From positions 186,001-250,000 of the forward strand of contig NZ_JAUKWQ010000002.1 in the NCBI RefSeq assembly GCF_030504645.1: DNA of 64,000 nt, in the 5' to 3' direction. A model generated the notes under the pieces. It was given only the letters and a program-made list of their open reading frames with translations, did not search any database and was not told the origin of the DNA. Within the stretch, counting starts at the first letter, position 1. Every line of letters starts with the position of its first letter. Origin of the DNA: Rhizobium oryzicola (GTDB lineage Bacteria > Pseudomonadota > Alphaproteobacteria > Rhizobiales > Rhizobiaceae). Both the position numbers and the translations under genes were made by a program. Below, one piece after another: positions 18,689-26,164 of the stretch.

Positions 18689-18713
18689 TACAGTTCATCC
18701 AAATTGTACTGTA
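18689..18713. promoter_or_regulatory. Candidate MocR operator
   Basis: TACAGT (18689-18694) and ACTGTA (18708-18713) form a perfect 6-base inverted repeat with a 13-base spacer. It lies 63 bases before the exporter start, in the region expected to bind the divergent MocR regulator. Confidence 0.45.
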
Positions 18714-18775
18714 CCGTTTCTGTCCTGAAAAGCCCCGAGGCCGTATAGCTGTCACCCAAATCAAAAGGTGCGGGC

Positions 18776-19639
18776 ATGAAAACATCCATGGAAGGCTTTG
18801 GCAGCGGGCTGATCGGCGTTCTGATCTTCAGCGGTTCGCTGCCGGCCACGCGGGTCGCGGTGGCGGATCTGTCGCCGCTGTTTCTGACTTCGGCGCGGGC
18901 CGTGATTGCGGCGGCTTTGGCGGCGGCACTGCTGGTGGCTTTGAAACAGGCGCGACCGCAAAAGGCGGATCTCCTCTCGCTCGCCATCATCGCCGGCGGC
19001 GTGGTTGTCGGATTTCCGCTGCTGACGGCGCTGGCGCTCAGGCACATCTCGTCCGCCCATTCCATCGTCTTCATAGGTCTGCTGCCGCTCGCCACCGCCA
19101 TCTTCGGTGTCTTGCGCGGGTCGGAACGGCCAAAACCGCTGTTCTGGCTGTTTTCCGGGCTTGGCAGTGCGCTGGTGGTGGGCTTTGCGCTGGCGAGAGG
19201 CGGCGAGGCCTCACTGGCCGGTGACCTGCTGATGCTGGCGGCGATCCTCGTCTGTGGCCTCGGCTATGCGGAAGGGGCCAAACTGTCCCGCAAGCTGGGT
19301 GGCTGGCAGGTGATTTCCTGGGCACTGATCCTGTCGCTGCCGCCAATGCTGGTCCTGGCGGTTGCCACACTTCCGGTAGGGTTTGGCAGCATCACGCCCT
19401 CCGCTTGGGCGGGGCTGGCTTACGTTTCCGTGTTCAGCATGCTGGTCGGCTTCATCTTCTGGTATCACGGCCTGGCCCGCGGCGGCATCGCGGCAGTGGG
19501 ACAGCTGCAATTGCTGCAGCCTTTTTTTGGCCTGCTGCTGGCCGCCTGGCTGCTGCATGAGGACGTGACGGCCATGATGCTGCTCAGCACCGCCGGCGTG
19601 GTGGCCTGTGTCGCGGCGGCACGGCGGTTTGCACGATAG
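18776..19639 (+). CDS. EamA/DMT-family transporter
   Basis: The 287-residue inner-membrane protein has ten predicted helices arranged as two EamA repeats (first near 12-135, second near 147-283). RhaT/YdcZ-like signatures such as FSMLVGFIFWYHGLARGGIAAVGQ are seen in the second repeat. Such proteins usually export amino acids or metabolites. The divergent MocR gene and the operator-like repeat between them suggest it is induced by an amine or PLP-related signal. Confidence 0.88.
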   Translation: MKTSMEGFGSGLIGVLIFSGSLPATRVAVADLSPLFLTSARAVIAAALAAALLVALKQARPQKADLLSLAIIAGGVVVGFPLLTALALRHISSAHSIVFIGLLPLATAIFGVLRGSERPKPLFWLFSGLGSALVVGFALARGGEASLAGDLLMLAAILVCGLGYAEGAKLSRKLGGWQVISWALILSLPPMLVLAVATLPVGFGSITPSAWAGLAYVSVFSMLVGFIFWYHGLARGGIAAVGQLQLLQPFFGLLLAAWLLHEDVTAMMLLSTAGVVACVAAARRFAR

Positions 19640-19711
19640 GGTGGATTTCAACAATGCTACTTTTAACTTTCTGGGCGTCTCTCGTAGGGCAGTGCTTGGG
19701 ATTGGCGGTGT

Positions 19712-21040
19712 TTACGTTTCGCTCCTCCGGGTGCTGGCGGGAAATGTGACCGACGCGTTCTCATCGATCAGGCGGGCGCCGCGTTGTCGCGTGGCGTAGC
19801 GCCAGAGCCACTGGATGGTAACGAGAAGCCGCTTTTCAAAGTTCACCAATAGATAGACATGCACGAGCGCCCAGAGAAACCAGGCGAGGCGGCCCTTCAG
19901 CTTCCATGAGCCAAAGTCGAAGATGGCCGAGTTGCGACCGATGACGGCGGTGTTGCCGCGATTGTGGAAGTGGAAGGGAGGGATGGGCTTGCCTTCAAGC
20001 AGGTCCGCCTTCAAGGCCCGCCCCAGATGCTGACCCTGTTGCTTGGCAACCTGCGCAAGCGCCGGCAGCGGCTTTCCGTCATCACCCATGCCAAGCGACG
20101 TATCGCCGATCGCGAAGATATCGGGGAAGCCGGTGATGCGCAGATCGGGATCAACAGGGATGCGTCCTCCCACCTTGGCGTCGATGCCAAGCCATTTCGC
20201 AGCCGGTGAGGCCTTCACCCCCGCGCCCCAGATAACGCAGCCGGTGCGCAGCCTCTCGCCACCGGCAATCACTTCATCCTGGCCAACCTGTTCGACCCGC
20301 ACGCCTGTTCGGACCTCAACCCCCATCTTTGCGAGCGAGCGGGTGGCGTAATCCGTCAGGTCCTGCGGGAAGGCTGCAAGAATCCGTGGACCTGCCTCGA
20401 TCAGGATGACGCGCATATGGTCCGGCGAAAGTTTCCGGAAATCCCGCGTAATCATGAAGCGGCCGAGCTCCGCGATGGCGCCTGCCATTTCGACGCCGGT
20501 CGGGCCGCCGCCAATGATGATGCTGGTCAGCAGCGCCTTCTTCTCCTCCGGTTCCTGCGAAAGCTCGGCCCGCTCGAAGGCAAGCAGCAGGCGGTGGCGG
20601 ATGAGCCGCGCTTCGTGGATGGTTTTGAGACCGGGAGCGACGGCCCGCCATTCATCATGGCCGAAATAATTGTATTCCGAGCCGGTGGCGATCACGAGCC
20701 GGTCATAGGGGATCGGCGCGCCATGATCGATCAGAACGTTCTTGCCGGCCACGTCGATGCCATTGGCTTCGGCCAGCATGATGTCGATGTTGGAATAGCG
20801 GCCGAGCGTGCGCCGTATAGGCTCGGAGATATCCGCTGGCGATAGAGCCGCGGTTGCCACCTGATAGAGAAGTGGCTGGAAGAGGTTGTGATTCCGGCGA
20901 TCGATGACCGTCACGTCGATCTCGGAATTGCCAAGCTCTTGTGCCGCCGCCAGTCCACCAAAACCCGCGCCGATGATGACGACCCTGAGGCGCGGTACAA
21001 GGGGGCTTTCCTGGCGCAGGGTATCAGCGGGAGAGGTCAT
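19712..21040 (-). CDS. ndh: Type II NADH dehydrogenase (NDH-2)
   Basis: The 442-residue flavoprotein starts at MTSPADTLRQ with AAGGA eight bases upstream. The FAD motif IIGAGFGGLAAAQ lies near residue 23, the NADH motif IIGGGPTGVEMAGAIAELG near 170, and FAIGDTSLG follows. The C-terminal segment (LKGRLAWFLWALVHVYLLV) is the membrane-association region of the family. It oxidises NADH and reduces quinone without proton pumping. A GGAAC-N16-GGTT promoter lies upstream, so it is probably induced in general stress. Confidence 0.9.
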   Translation of the reverse strand: MTSPADTLRQESPLVPRLRVVIIGAGFGGLAAAQELGNSEIDVTVIDRRNHNLFQPLLYQVATAALSPADISEPIRRTLGRYSNIDIMLAEANGIDVAGKNVLIDHGAPIPYDRLVIATGSEYNYFGHDEWRAVAPGLKTIHEARLIRHRLLLAFERAELSQEPEEKKALLTSIIIGGGPTGVEMAGAIAELGRFMITRDFRKLSPDHMRVILIEAGPRILAAFPQDLTDYATRSLAKMGVEVRTGVRVEQVGQDEVIAGGERLRTGCVIWGAGVKASPAAKWLGIDAKVGGRIPVDPDLRITGFPDIFAIGDTSLGMGDDGKPLPALAQVAKQQGQHLGRALKADLLEGKPIPPFHFHNRGNTAVIGRNSAIFDFGSWKLKGRLAWFLWALVHVYLLVNFEKRLLVTIQWLWRYATRQRGARLIDENASVTFPASTRRSET

Positions 21041-21099
21041 CGGCAATTCCTTGATGCTTTGGGAGCGCAGCATCCAGCCTGCCGGTCGGACGCTGCCTC

Positions 21100-21124
21100 A
21101 ACCTGTGCCTGCTTCGAAGGTTCC
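21100..21124 (-). promoter_or_regulatory. EcfG-type promoter for ndh
   Basis: On the minus strand GGAAC (21124-21120), 16 bases, GGTT (21103-21100) matches GGAAC-N16-CGTT with one mismatch. Its -35 element forms a palindrome with the -35 element of the promoter on the other strand. Confidence 0.55.
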
Positions 21125-21127
21125 AGC

Positions 21128-21152
21128 GGAACCTTTGGCAGCCCAATCCGTT
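21128..21152 (+). promoter_or_regulatory. EcfG-type promoter for the 24-residue peptide, perfect match
   Basis: GGAAC (21128-21132), 16 bases, CGTT (21149-21152) is an exact consensus match 29 bases before the small ORF. The two divergent -35 elements form AAGGTTCC-AGC-GGAACCTT (21118-21136). Confidence 0.72.
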
Positions 21153-21181
21153 CATTTGTCGAAACAACAGGAGGTAAGACC

Positions 21182-21256
21182 ATGAACAGTATCGTTTGGC
21201 TTGTGGGCGCCGTCGTGATCGTCATTGCGGTTCTCAATCTCGTCGGTTTCGCTTGA
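21182..21256 (+). CDS. 24-residue hydrophobic membrane peptide
   Basis: The ORF encodes MNSIVWLVGAVVIVIAVLNL plus four residues (VGFA), essentially a single transmembrane helix. Three independent signals support it as a gene: AGGAGGT eight bases before the ATG, a perfect EcfG-type promoter just upstream, and a strong intrinsic terminator 42 bases after the stop. No charged residue is present, so the membrane topology is unclear. It is divergent from ndh and may modulate a membrane stress complex, but function is unknown. Small genes of this size are usually missed by automated annotation. Confidence 0.75.
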   Translation: MNSIVWLVGAVVIVIAVLNLVGFA

Positions 21257-21298
21257 AACCATTGAGCTTGATGGCATCAATGATGCCGTTTGAAGCGG

Positions 21299-21339
21299 AA
21301 ATAGCGCCGCCCGTCAGTTCGGGCGGCGCTATTTCTTTT
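21299..21339 (+). terminator. Intrinsic terminator
   Basis: AAATAGCGCCGCCCG..CGGGCGGCGCTATTT forms a 15-base stem with a 6-base loop followed by CTTTT. It ends the small membrane peptide transcript. Confidence 0.92.
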
Positions 21340-21410
21340 GGTGGGAACACTTATTGTGGATTGTCTTCGTTGCGCATCTTTGCTCAGTGACCCACCTCGC
21401 CGGATATCGC

Positions 21411-21623
21411 CCCCCCTCTGTCCTGCCGCTGCTGGTCGAGCCACGCGTCTCGCCCCGTCCTTCGGACCCCCGCCACAAGGGGGGAGATCGACCCGCTGCG
21501 GCCTCTCAATCCCTCTCGGCCGGTATCAGATTCTGGCGACGCTTATTTTTTCGTAGAAGCGAGCGGTCAACGTTCCGCTGATCTCCCCCCTTGTGGGGGA
21601 GATGTCCGGCAGGACAGAGGGGG
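21411..21623. repeat. RIME-like mosaic repeat, copy 2 (with variant left arm)
   Basis: The outer arms CCCCCCTCTGTCCTGCCG and CGGCAGGACAGAGGGGG are intact, and the right hairpin half CTCCCCCCTTGTGGGGGAG is present. The left half carries an extra segment with GAGCCACGCGTCTCGCCCC and GTCCTTCGGAC in place of the usual ACATCTCCCC. The same variant occurs in the copy near 58.2 kb. It abuts the treY stop codon. Confidence 0.75.
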
Positions 21624-21627
21624 TAAG

Positions 21628-24291
21628 TTATTCCGACACCAGCACCGCAAAAGGCCATTCGGCAAACAGGGCCGAAAGCACCAGATCGCTCTCCTTGCCA
21701 TATTGTTCATCGGAAATCACATTGCGGAAGTGCCGGGGACCGATGGCAGAGAGCGGCAGCACGGTCTCGTTCCAAAAATCCTTTGGCACCGGAAGGCCGG
21801 TCTTTTCGATGGTATCCAGCACCATGCGCGCGCCGATCACCACCAGACGCTTGCCATCCCATTCGCGGGCGAAGGCGACGATGTGATCGGCCTTAGGTCC
21901 GATTGCCTGCAGCGGCACATAATTGCCCTTGGCAAAGAGAGCCGGCAGGTCCTGCCGCAGCGACAGCACGGCCGCAATCATCGCCTGTTTCAGGCGGGCG
22001 CTTTTCCAGAATTCGGCTTCCACCACGGCTTCGCCGAAGAGATCTGCGATGAGTGTATCGAAATCGGGTTCGCGCCGGTTATCGGGATCGACCAGACTGA
22101 GATCGAAGCCTTCGCTGCCCTGGTAGATGTCGGGAATACCGGGCGCCGTCAGCTTGATCAGCGTCTGCGTCAGGCTGTTGACGGCACCGGCCTGGAAAAC
22201 AGGCTGCATGGAGGCGGTAAAATCCTGCAGGAAAGTCGCGTTCGCCGGGTCCAGCAGGTGCGAGACATAGGCTTTTACGGCCTTCTCGTAATCCTCGTCA
22301 CCGTCAGTCCAGGCGGTGCGCAGCTTGGCTTCGCGCAAAGCCTTTTCCGTATAGGCAAGCAGGCGCTCTTCCAGCGCCTTCAGCCCTTGCGGGTCGTCAA
22401 TCGAGAGATCAACCGGCCAGACACCGACGAGAGCCTGATAGATCATCCATTCCACTTCGGGTTCCGGCGCTGCGCCCTTCTGGAGCGTCTGTACGGCAGC
22501 CCTGTTCATGTCCCGCCAGCGCCCGAAACTCTGCTGCCACAGATCAGGGGCTTCGCTGAGAGCATAGAGGCGCGCGCGCGCATCTTCGCCCCGTTTGGTG
22601 TCATGCGTGGAGGTGCCGGACAGGCCGTGTGGCTGGCGCTCCTGTCTGGTCTGCATCTCCCGGTGAAAGGCCTCGACGGAAAAGTCGCGCAACCCCGGTT
22701 CGCCACCCACCTCGTTCAGGGCGAGCAGCGGGTTGAGGCGGAAGAACAGCGTATCCTCCAGGGACTTTGCCATCAGCGGTCCGGTCAATTGCTGGAAGCG
22801 GGTGCGGAACAGCGCGGCCTTTTCATCGAATTGCTGATCGACATCGCCCATCAGGATCCGCGCCAGCAGCATCAGTGCCTGCTCATCCGGCGGCTCCGGG
22901 CTTTTGCGCGTCTCGTCCAGCACGTCCTTCAGGCGCTGGTGATCGTGCGGCTCCAGTCCCATGCGCGTGCCATAGGTGCGGTAGACCGGGAAGGCGATCA
23001 GAAGCTCGCGCAGGGCCCTGTGCAGCGCCTCCTTTGAGAGCGACATGGTGGCCGCATCACCCGCCGCCATCTCCTGTGCGAGCTTGAGGAGGGTGGAGAC
23101 TTCGCCGGCAAAATTCACATCCGCCATCAGGCCCTTCGCCTTGCGGAATTCGGCTTTCGCATCGCTGACGCGTCCGGCCGAGGCATCATAAGCCTTGACC
23201 AGTTCGGCAGCTTTCACCGGATCGACAAAGAGTTCGGAGAGCGAGGCGATGAATTCGTAACCCGTTGTGCCCTGGATCGGCCAGTCAGAGGGCAGGTTCT
23301 CGCCATGGCCAAGGATCTTTTCGATCCAGATGTTCACATCCGGCCCGACCGCCTCGCGCAACCGCTTCAGGTAGCCGGCGGGATCGGCCAGCCCATCCAC
23401 ATGGTCGATACGCAGGCCATCGACGGCGCCGGAATGAACGAGCTCCAGAATGGTGCGGTGGGATTCCAGAAACACCTCCTCATCCTCCACACGCAGGCCA
23501 GCAAGGCCGGTGATTTCGAAGAAACGGCGATAGCTCAGGTCCTTGGGTGCATCGCGCCAGGAGGTGAGGCGATAGGTCTGCTGGTCGTGCAGTTCCCGCA
23601 GAAATGCGCGGTCGCGGGATTTCTGCGCCAGCATGTCCACGATGTCGCGCGCATCCGCCCGCGAGGCAAAGCTGCGCATGGTGTCGTGAAACGCCTCTTC
23701 CAGCTTGGGGCGGGCGGTGGCGGCAAACTCGGCCATCTCGCGTGCGAGCGTCGAGCCGATGCCGGACAGTGCAAAACCGTAACTGGATGGGTTGAGGGGG
23801 TAGTGGGTCTCGAAGTAAGCGAAGGCGAGGCAGCCTTGCTCCGGATCGAGGATCACGGATATGTCTCCCGCATCCACGACCTTGTCGAAATCATCACCCA
23901 GGAAGGGCAGGGTCAGGCGTCGCTTCCAGTCGACATCGAAAAAATGGCCGTAGCGGCTTGCCTTGCCCCATTCCACAATGCTCCGCCACCAGACATTTTC
24001 CAGCGCTGCCGCCATGTGGTTGGGCACGATGTCGAGGATCAGTCCCATCTCCGACTGCTTGAGCGTTGACGCCAGTCTTTCCAGACCTACGCGCCCGCCG
24101 AGCTCCGGCTCGATCTTGTTGGGATCGGCCACATCATAGCCATGGGTGGAGCCGGGTGCTGCGGTAAACACCGGCGAGGCATAGAGATGGCTGATGCCCA
24201 ACCGCTTGAGATAGGGCACCAGATCGACTGCGCGGTCGAACGTCATGCCGTTGCGGAACTGAATGCGGTAGGTCGAGGTGGGCAGGGTCAA
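21628..24291 (-). CDS. treY: Malto-oligosyltrehalose synthase
   Basis: The 887-residue GH13 enzyme converts the reducing end of maltodextrin to a trehalose unit. It shows HGYDVADPNKIEPELGG near residue 50, the nucleophile D296 in GLRIDHVDGLADP, the acid Glu in WIEKILGHGE and the GTSTHDTKRGEDARARL segment. The start is TTG, supported by GGAGG eight bases upstream; the next ATG lies inside the conserved barrel. A perfect EcfG-type promoter precedes it. TreZ and TreX are not in the window, although the pathway needs TreZ to release trehalose. Confidence 0.93.
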   Translation of the reverse strand: MTLPTSTYRIQFRNGMTFDRAVDLVPYLKRLGISHLYASPVFTAAPGSTHGYDVADPNKIEPELGGRVGLERLASTLKQSEMGLILDIVPNHMAAALENVWWRSIVEWGKASRYGHFFDVDWKRRLTLPFLGDDFDKVVDAGDISVILDPEQGCLAFAYFETHYPLNPSSYGFALSGIGSTLAREMAEFAATARPKLEEAFHDTMRSFASRADARDIVDMLAQKSRDRAFLRELHDQQTYRLTSWRDAPKDLSYRRFFEITGLAGLRVEDEEVFLESHRTILELVHSGAVDGLRIDHVDGLADPAGYLKRLREAVGPDVNIWIEKILGHGENLPSDWPIQGTTGYEFIASLSELFVDPVKAAELVKAYDASAGRVSDAKAEFRKAKGLMADVNFAGEVSTLLKLAQEMAAGDAATMSLSKEALHRALRELLIAFPVYRTYGTRMGLEPHDHQRLKDVLDETRKSPEPPDEQALMLLARILMGDVDQQFDEKAALFRTRFQQLTGPLMAKSLEDTLFFRLNPLLALNEVGGEPGLRDFSVEAFHREMQTRQERQPHGLSGTSTHDTKRGEDARARLYALSEAPDLWQQSFGRWRDMNRAAVQTLQKGAAPEPEVEWMIYQALVGVWPVDLSIDDPQGLKALEERLLAYTEKALREAKLRTAWTDGDEDYEKAVKAYVSHLLDPANATFLQDFTASMQPVFQAGAVNSLTQTLIKLTAPGIPDIYQGSEGFDLSLVDPDNRREPDFDTLIADLFGEAVVEAEFWKSARLKQAMIAAVLSLRQDLPALFAKGNYVPLQAIGPKADHIVAFAREWDGKRLVVIGARMVLDTIEKTGLPVPKDFWNETVLPLSAIGPRHFRNVISDEQYGKESDLVLSALFAEWPFAVLVSE

Positions 24292-24329
24292 GCGGGCAGC
24301 CTCCGGCGCTCAAGGTGGGGAGCCCCATG

Positions 24330-24354
24330 AACGCCAGCGGAGGCTGCAAGTTCC
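24330..24354 (-). promoter_or_regulatory. EcfG-type promoter for treY, perfect match
   Basis: On the minus strand GGAAC (24354-24350), 16 bases, CGTT (24333-24330) matches the consensus exactly, about 40 bases before the TTG start. Confidence 0.7.
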
Positions 24355-24360
24355 GGGCGA

Positions 24361-24645
24361 TTATCGTTCCGGATTGTCGGCATTCGCCATCGGGCTCGGG
24401 CGGCCGTCCTCGCCATCGGTATCCTGGCGCTGGTCCAGGTCTTCCAGATCGCTTTCGACGAGATAGGTATCGCCTCCGCCCAGCCGGGCTGCTTCCTTCA
24501 CGGCATCCAGATTGGTCATGTCCATCTGCGCATGCAGCGCATCGTCCAGGCGTTCGCGATTGTCACCTTGGAAGCGGCGGCTTTCCTCGCTGCCGATCTT
24601 GTCGCTTCTGTCCATCTGGTCCTTGGTCGGGTCTTTGGCGGTCAT
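24361..24645 (-). CDS. Small acidic hydrophilic protein of unknown function
   Basis: The 94 residues are highly charged and acidic, with no membrane segment or cysteine, and look largely disordered apart from a possible helix around DNRERLDDALHAQMDMT. AGGAG precedes the ATG by about seven bases. I recognise no named family. It shares a gap with the divergent DUF3008 gene, and both have GGAAC-type promoters there, so it is probably a stress-induced cytoplasmic protein. It ends only 6 bases before the treY promoter, so read-through into treY is possible. Confidence 0.72.
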   Translation of the reverse strand: MTAKDPTKDQMDRSDKIGSEESRRFQGDNRERLDDALHAQMDMTNLDAVKEAARLGGGDTYLVESDLEDLDQRQDTDGEDGRPSPMANADNPER

Positions 24646-24671
24646 GGTGTTCTCCTTTGACAGGACCTTGA

Positions 24672-24697
24672 AACCCCTGAGATGTGTTTCCGGTTCC
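24672..24697 (-). promoter_or_regulatory. EcfG-type promoter for the 94-residue protein, one mismatch
   Basis: On the minus strand GGAAC (24697-24693), 17 bases, GGTT (24675-24672), about 27 bases before the start codon. Confidence 0.5.
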
Positions 24698-24709
24698 GCA
24701 AGTCGCCTC

Positions 24710-24735
24710 GGAACCCCATCAGGGTCGATCTTGTT
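24710..24735 (+). promoter_or_regulatory. EcfG-type promoter for the DUF3008 gene, one mismatch
   Basis: GGAAC (24710-24714), 17 bases, TGTT (24732-24735), 31 bases before the ATG. It is back to back with the minus-strand promoter, 12 bases apart. Confidence 0.5.
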
Positions 24736-24766
24736 GATCCTGCGTGTTCAACCAAGGAGAACGAAC

Positions 24767-24955
24767 ATGCCGGCAAAATCCAAGGCACAGCAGAAGGCAG
24801 CGGGTGCAGCGCTGGCCGCCAAGCGCGGTGACATCAAGAAAGGTGAGCTGAAAGGTGCCTCGAAAAGCATGGAAAAATCCATGTCGGAGAAGGAGCTGCA
24901 TGACATGGCTTCCACAGGCCGCAAAGGGAAACCCGAACATGCGGGCAACCGATGA
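24767..24955 (+). CDS. DUF3008-family small basic protein
   Basis: The 62-residue lysine- and alanine-rich protein begins MPAKSKAQQKAAGAALAAKR and ends KELHDMASTGRKGKPEH, the pattern of the DUF3008 family. AAGGAG lies seven bases before the ATG. Relatives are common in alphaproteobacteria and often annotated as stress-induced, with possible nucleic-acid contact because of their charge. Here the gene has a GGAAC-type promoter and a hairpin terminator. Biochemical function is unknown. Confidence 0.85.
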   Translation: MPAKSKAQQKAAGAALAAKRGDIKKGELKGASKSMEKSMSEKELHDMASTGRKGKPEHAGNR

Positions 24956-24982
24956 GTTCCTCCGGAGCGAAAATTTTCCCTC

Positions 24983-25008
24983 GGAACCAGCTTGCAAGAG
25001 ACGGCGTT
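24983..25008 (+). promoter_or_regulatory. EcfG-type promoter before the flavodoxin-fold gene, consensus match
   Basis: GGAAC (24983-24987), 17 bases, CGTT (25005-25008), 39 bases before the ATG. The -10 element lies in the terminator hairpin of the preceding gene, so one of the two readings may be incidental. Confidence 0.5.
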
Positions 25009-25022
25009 GGGTCGCCGTCTCT
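24997..25022 (+). terminator. Hairpin terminator after the DUF3008 gene
   Basis: AGAGACGGC and GCCGTCTCT form a perfect 9-base stem with an 8-base loop. The following CATTCTGTTT is only moderately T-rich. Confidence 0.6.
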
Positions 25023-25046
25023 CATTCTGTTTCGAGGTCATAGTTG

Positions 25047-26150
25047 ATGTCATTGTTTCCCAGTCCGTCTTCAAAACCAGATCTTGAACCCCGCACCGGC
25101 AGCCCCAGCCCTCGCATGGGCCGCGATCAATTTCGCAAGCGTTTCATGACCCAGTTTCGCGACAAGGCGTTCGCGCCGCTCAGCGAAGAACTGGACCGGA
25201 TCGCTGAGGCTGCCTGGGATGCCTACGAAAATTCTCGCAAGAGCCCGCTGACTCGCAAGGCAGGTCCCGGCTTTGCCGATCCCGATTACGACCTGTCCGA
25301 AGACTGGCTGGCGGCGCGCGATGCCATCCGCGAGGCGGGACTTCGCTATCGCGATCCATCCGGCCCTCTGCGCATGCTGCTCGTCAGTGCCTCCTCACGC
25401 AGCGAACACACCTGTCCGGGCGAGCTTTCCAAGAGCTATCGTATGGTGAAGATTGCCGAAGAGGCCATGAAACGACGCGGGGCGGAGGTGCGTGTTCTGG
25501 ACCTCAGCCGTTTGGCCTCCGAATATGGACGGCAGATCCACCCCTGCAAGGCATGCTTTTCCACCGCTGCCGCGCTCTGCCACTGGCCCTGCTCCTGCTA
25601 TCCCAACTATTCTCTGGGCCAGGTGCATGACTGGATGAACGAGATCTATCCGATGTGGGTGGAGGCGCATGGCGTGATGATCGTCACGCCCGTCAACTGG
25701 TATCAGGTGTCCTCGCCGTTGAAGCTGATGATGGACCGTCTGGTCTGCGCCGATGGCGGCAATCCCGATCCGACAAGCACGCATGGCAAGCACGCCAAGG
25801 ATGCCAAGCAGCTGGAAATGCAGGGCTGGGATTACCCGCGCCATCTCGCCGACAGACATTTCTCGGTCATCGTGCATGGTGATGCGGAGGGTGCGGAAAA
25901 TGTGCGCCGCAGCCTGTCCGACTGGTTGAAGTCGATGAAGCTTTTGCCTGCGGGACCGGCTGCCGAGGTTGATCGCTATATCGGCTATATGGAGCCGTAT
26001 GCTACAAACCACAGCGCGTTCGACCGCGACAAGGCCATGCAGCAGGAGGTGCGCAATGCCGCCGAAACCCTGCTGGAGGCGGCCATTGCCAAACGTCTCG
26101 GGCAGATCACAGCCGCGGGGACGAACCTGCCGGACCCGCGACCGAAGTGA
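25047..26150 (+). CDS. Flavodoxin-fold NAD(P)H-dependent FMN reductase-like protein
   Basis: The protein has 367 residues from the ATG (a TTG one codon earlier is possible). After a 110-residue N-terminal extension rich in charged helices, a flavodoxin-like domain follows: LLVSASSRSEHTCPGELS as the phosphate loop, TPVNWYQVSSPLKLMMDRL as a flavin-contacting region, and SVIVHGDAEGAENVR. A cysteine cluster, CKACFSTAAALCHWPCSC near residue 170, is unusual for this fold and could bind metal or form disulphides. It probably reduces quinones or other acceptors. A GGAAC-N17-CGTT promoter suggests stress control. Confidence 0.8.
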   Translation: MSLFPSPSSKPDLEPRTGSPSPRMGRDQFRKRFMTQFRDKAFAPLSEELDRIAEAAWDAYENSRKSPLTRKAGPGFADPDYDLSEDWLAARDAIREAGLRYRDPSGPLRMLLVSASSRSEHTCPGELSKSYRMVKIAEEAMKRRGAEVRVLDLSRLASEYGRQIHPCKACFSTAAALCHWPCSCYPNYSLGQVHDWMNEIYPMWVEAHGVMIVTPVNWYQVSSPLKLMMDRLVCADGGNPDPTSTHGKHAKDAKQLEMQGWDYPRHLADRHFSVIVHGDAEGAENVRRSLSDWLKSMKLLPAGPAAEVDRYIGYMEPYATNHSAFDRDKAMQQEVRNAAETLLEAAIAKRLGQITAAGTNLPDPRPK

Positions 26151-26164
26151 TGAAGCTGCAGTGA

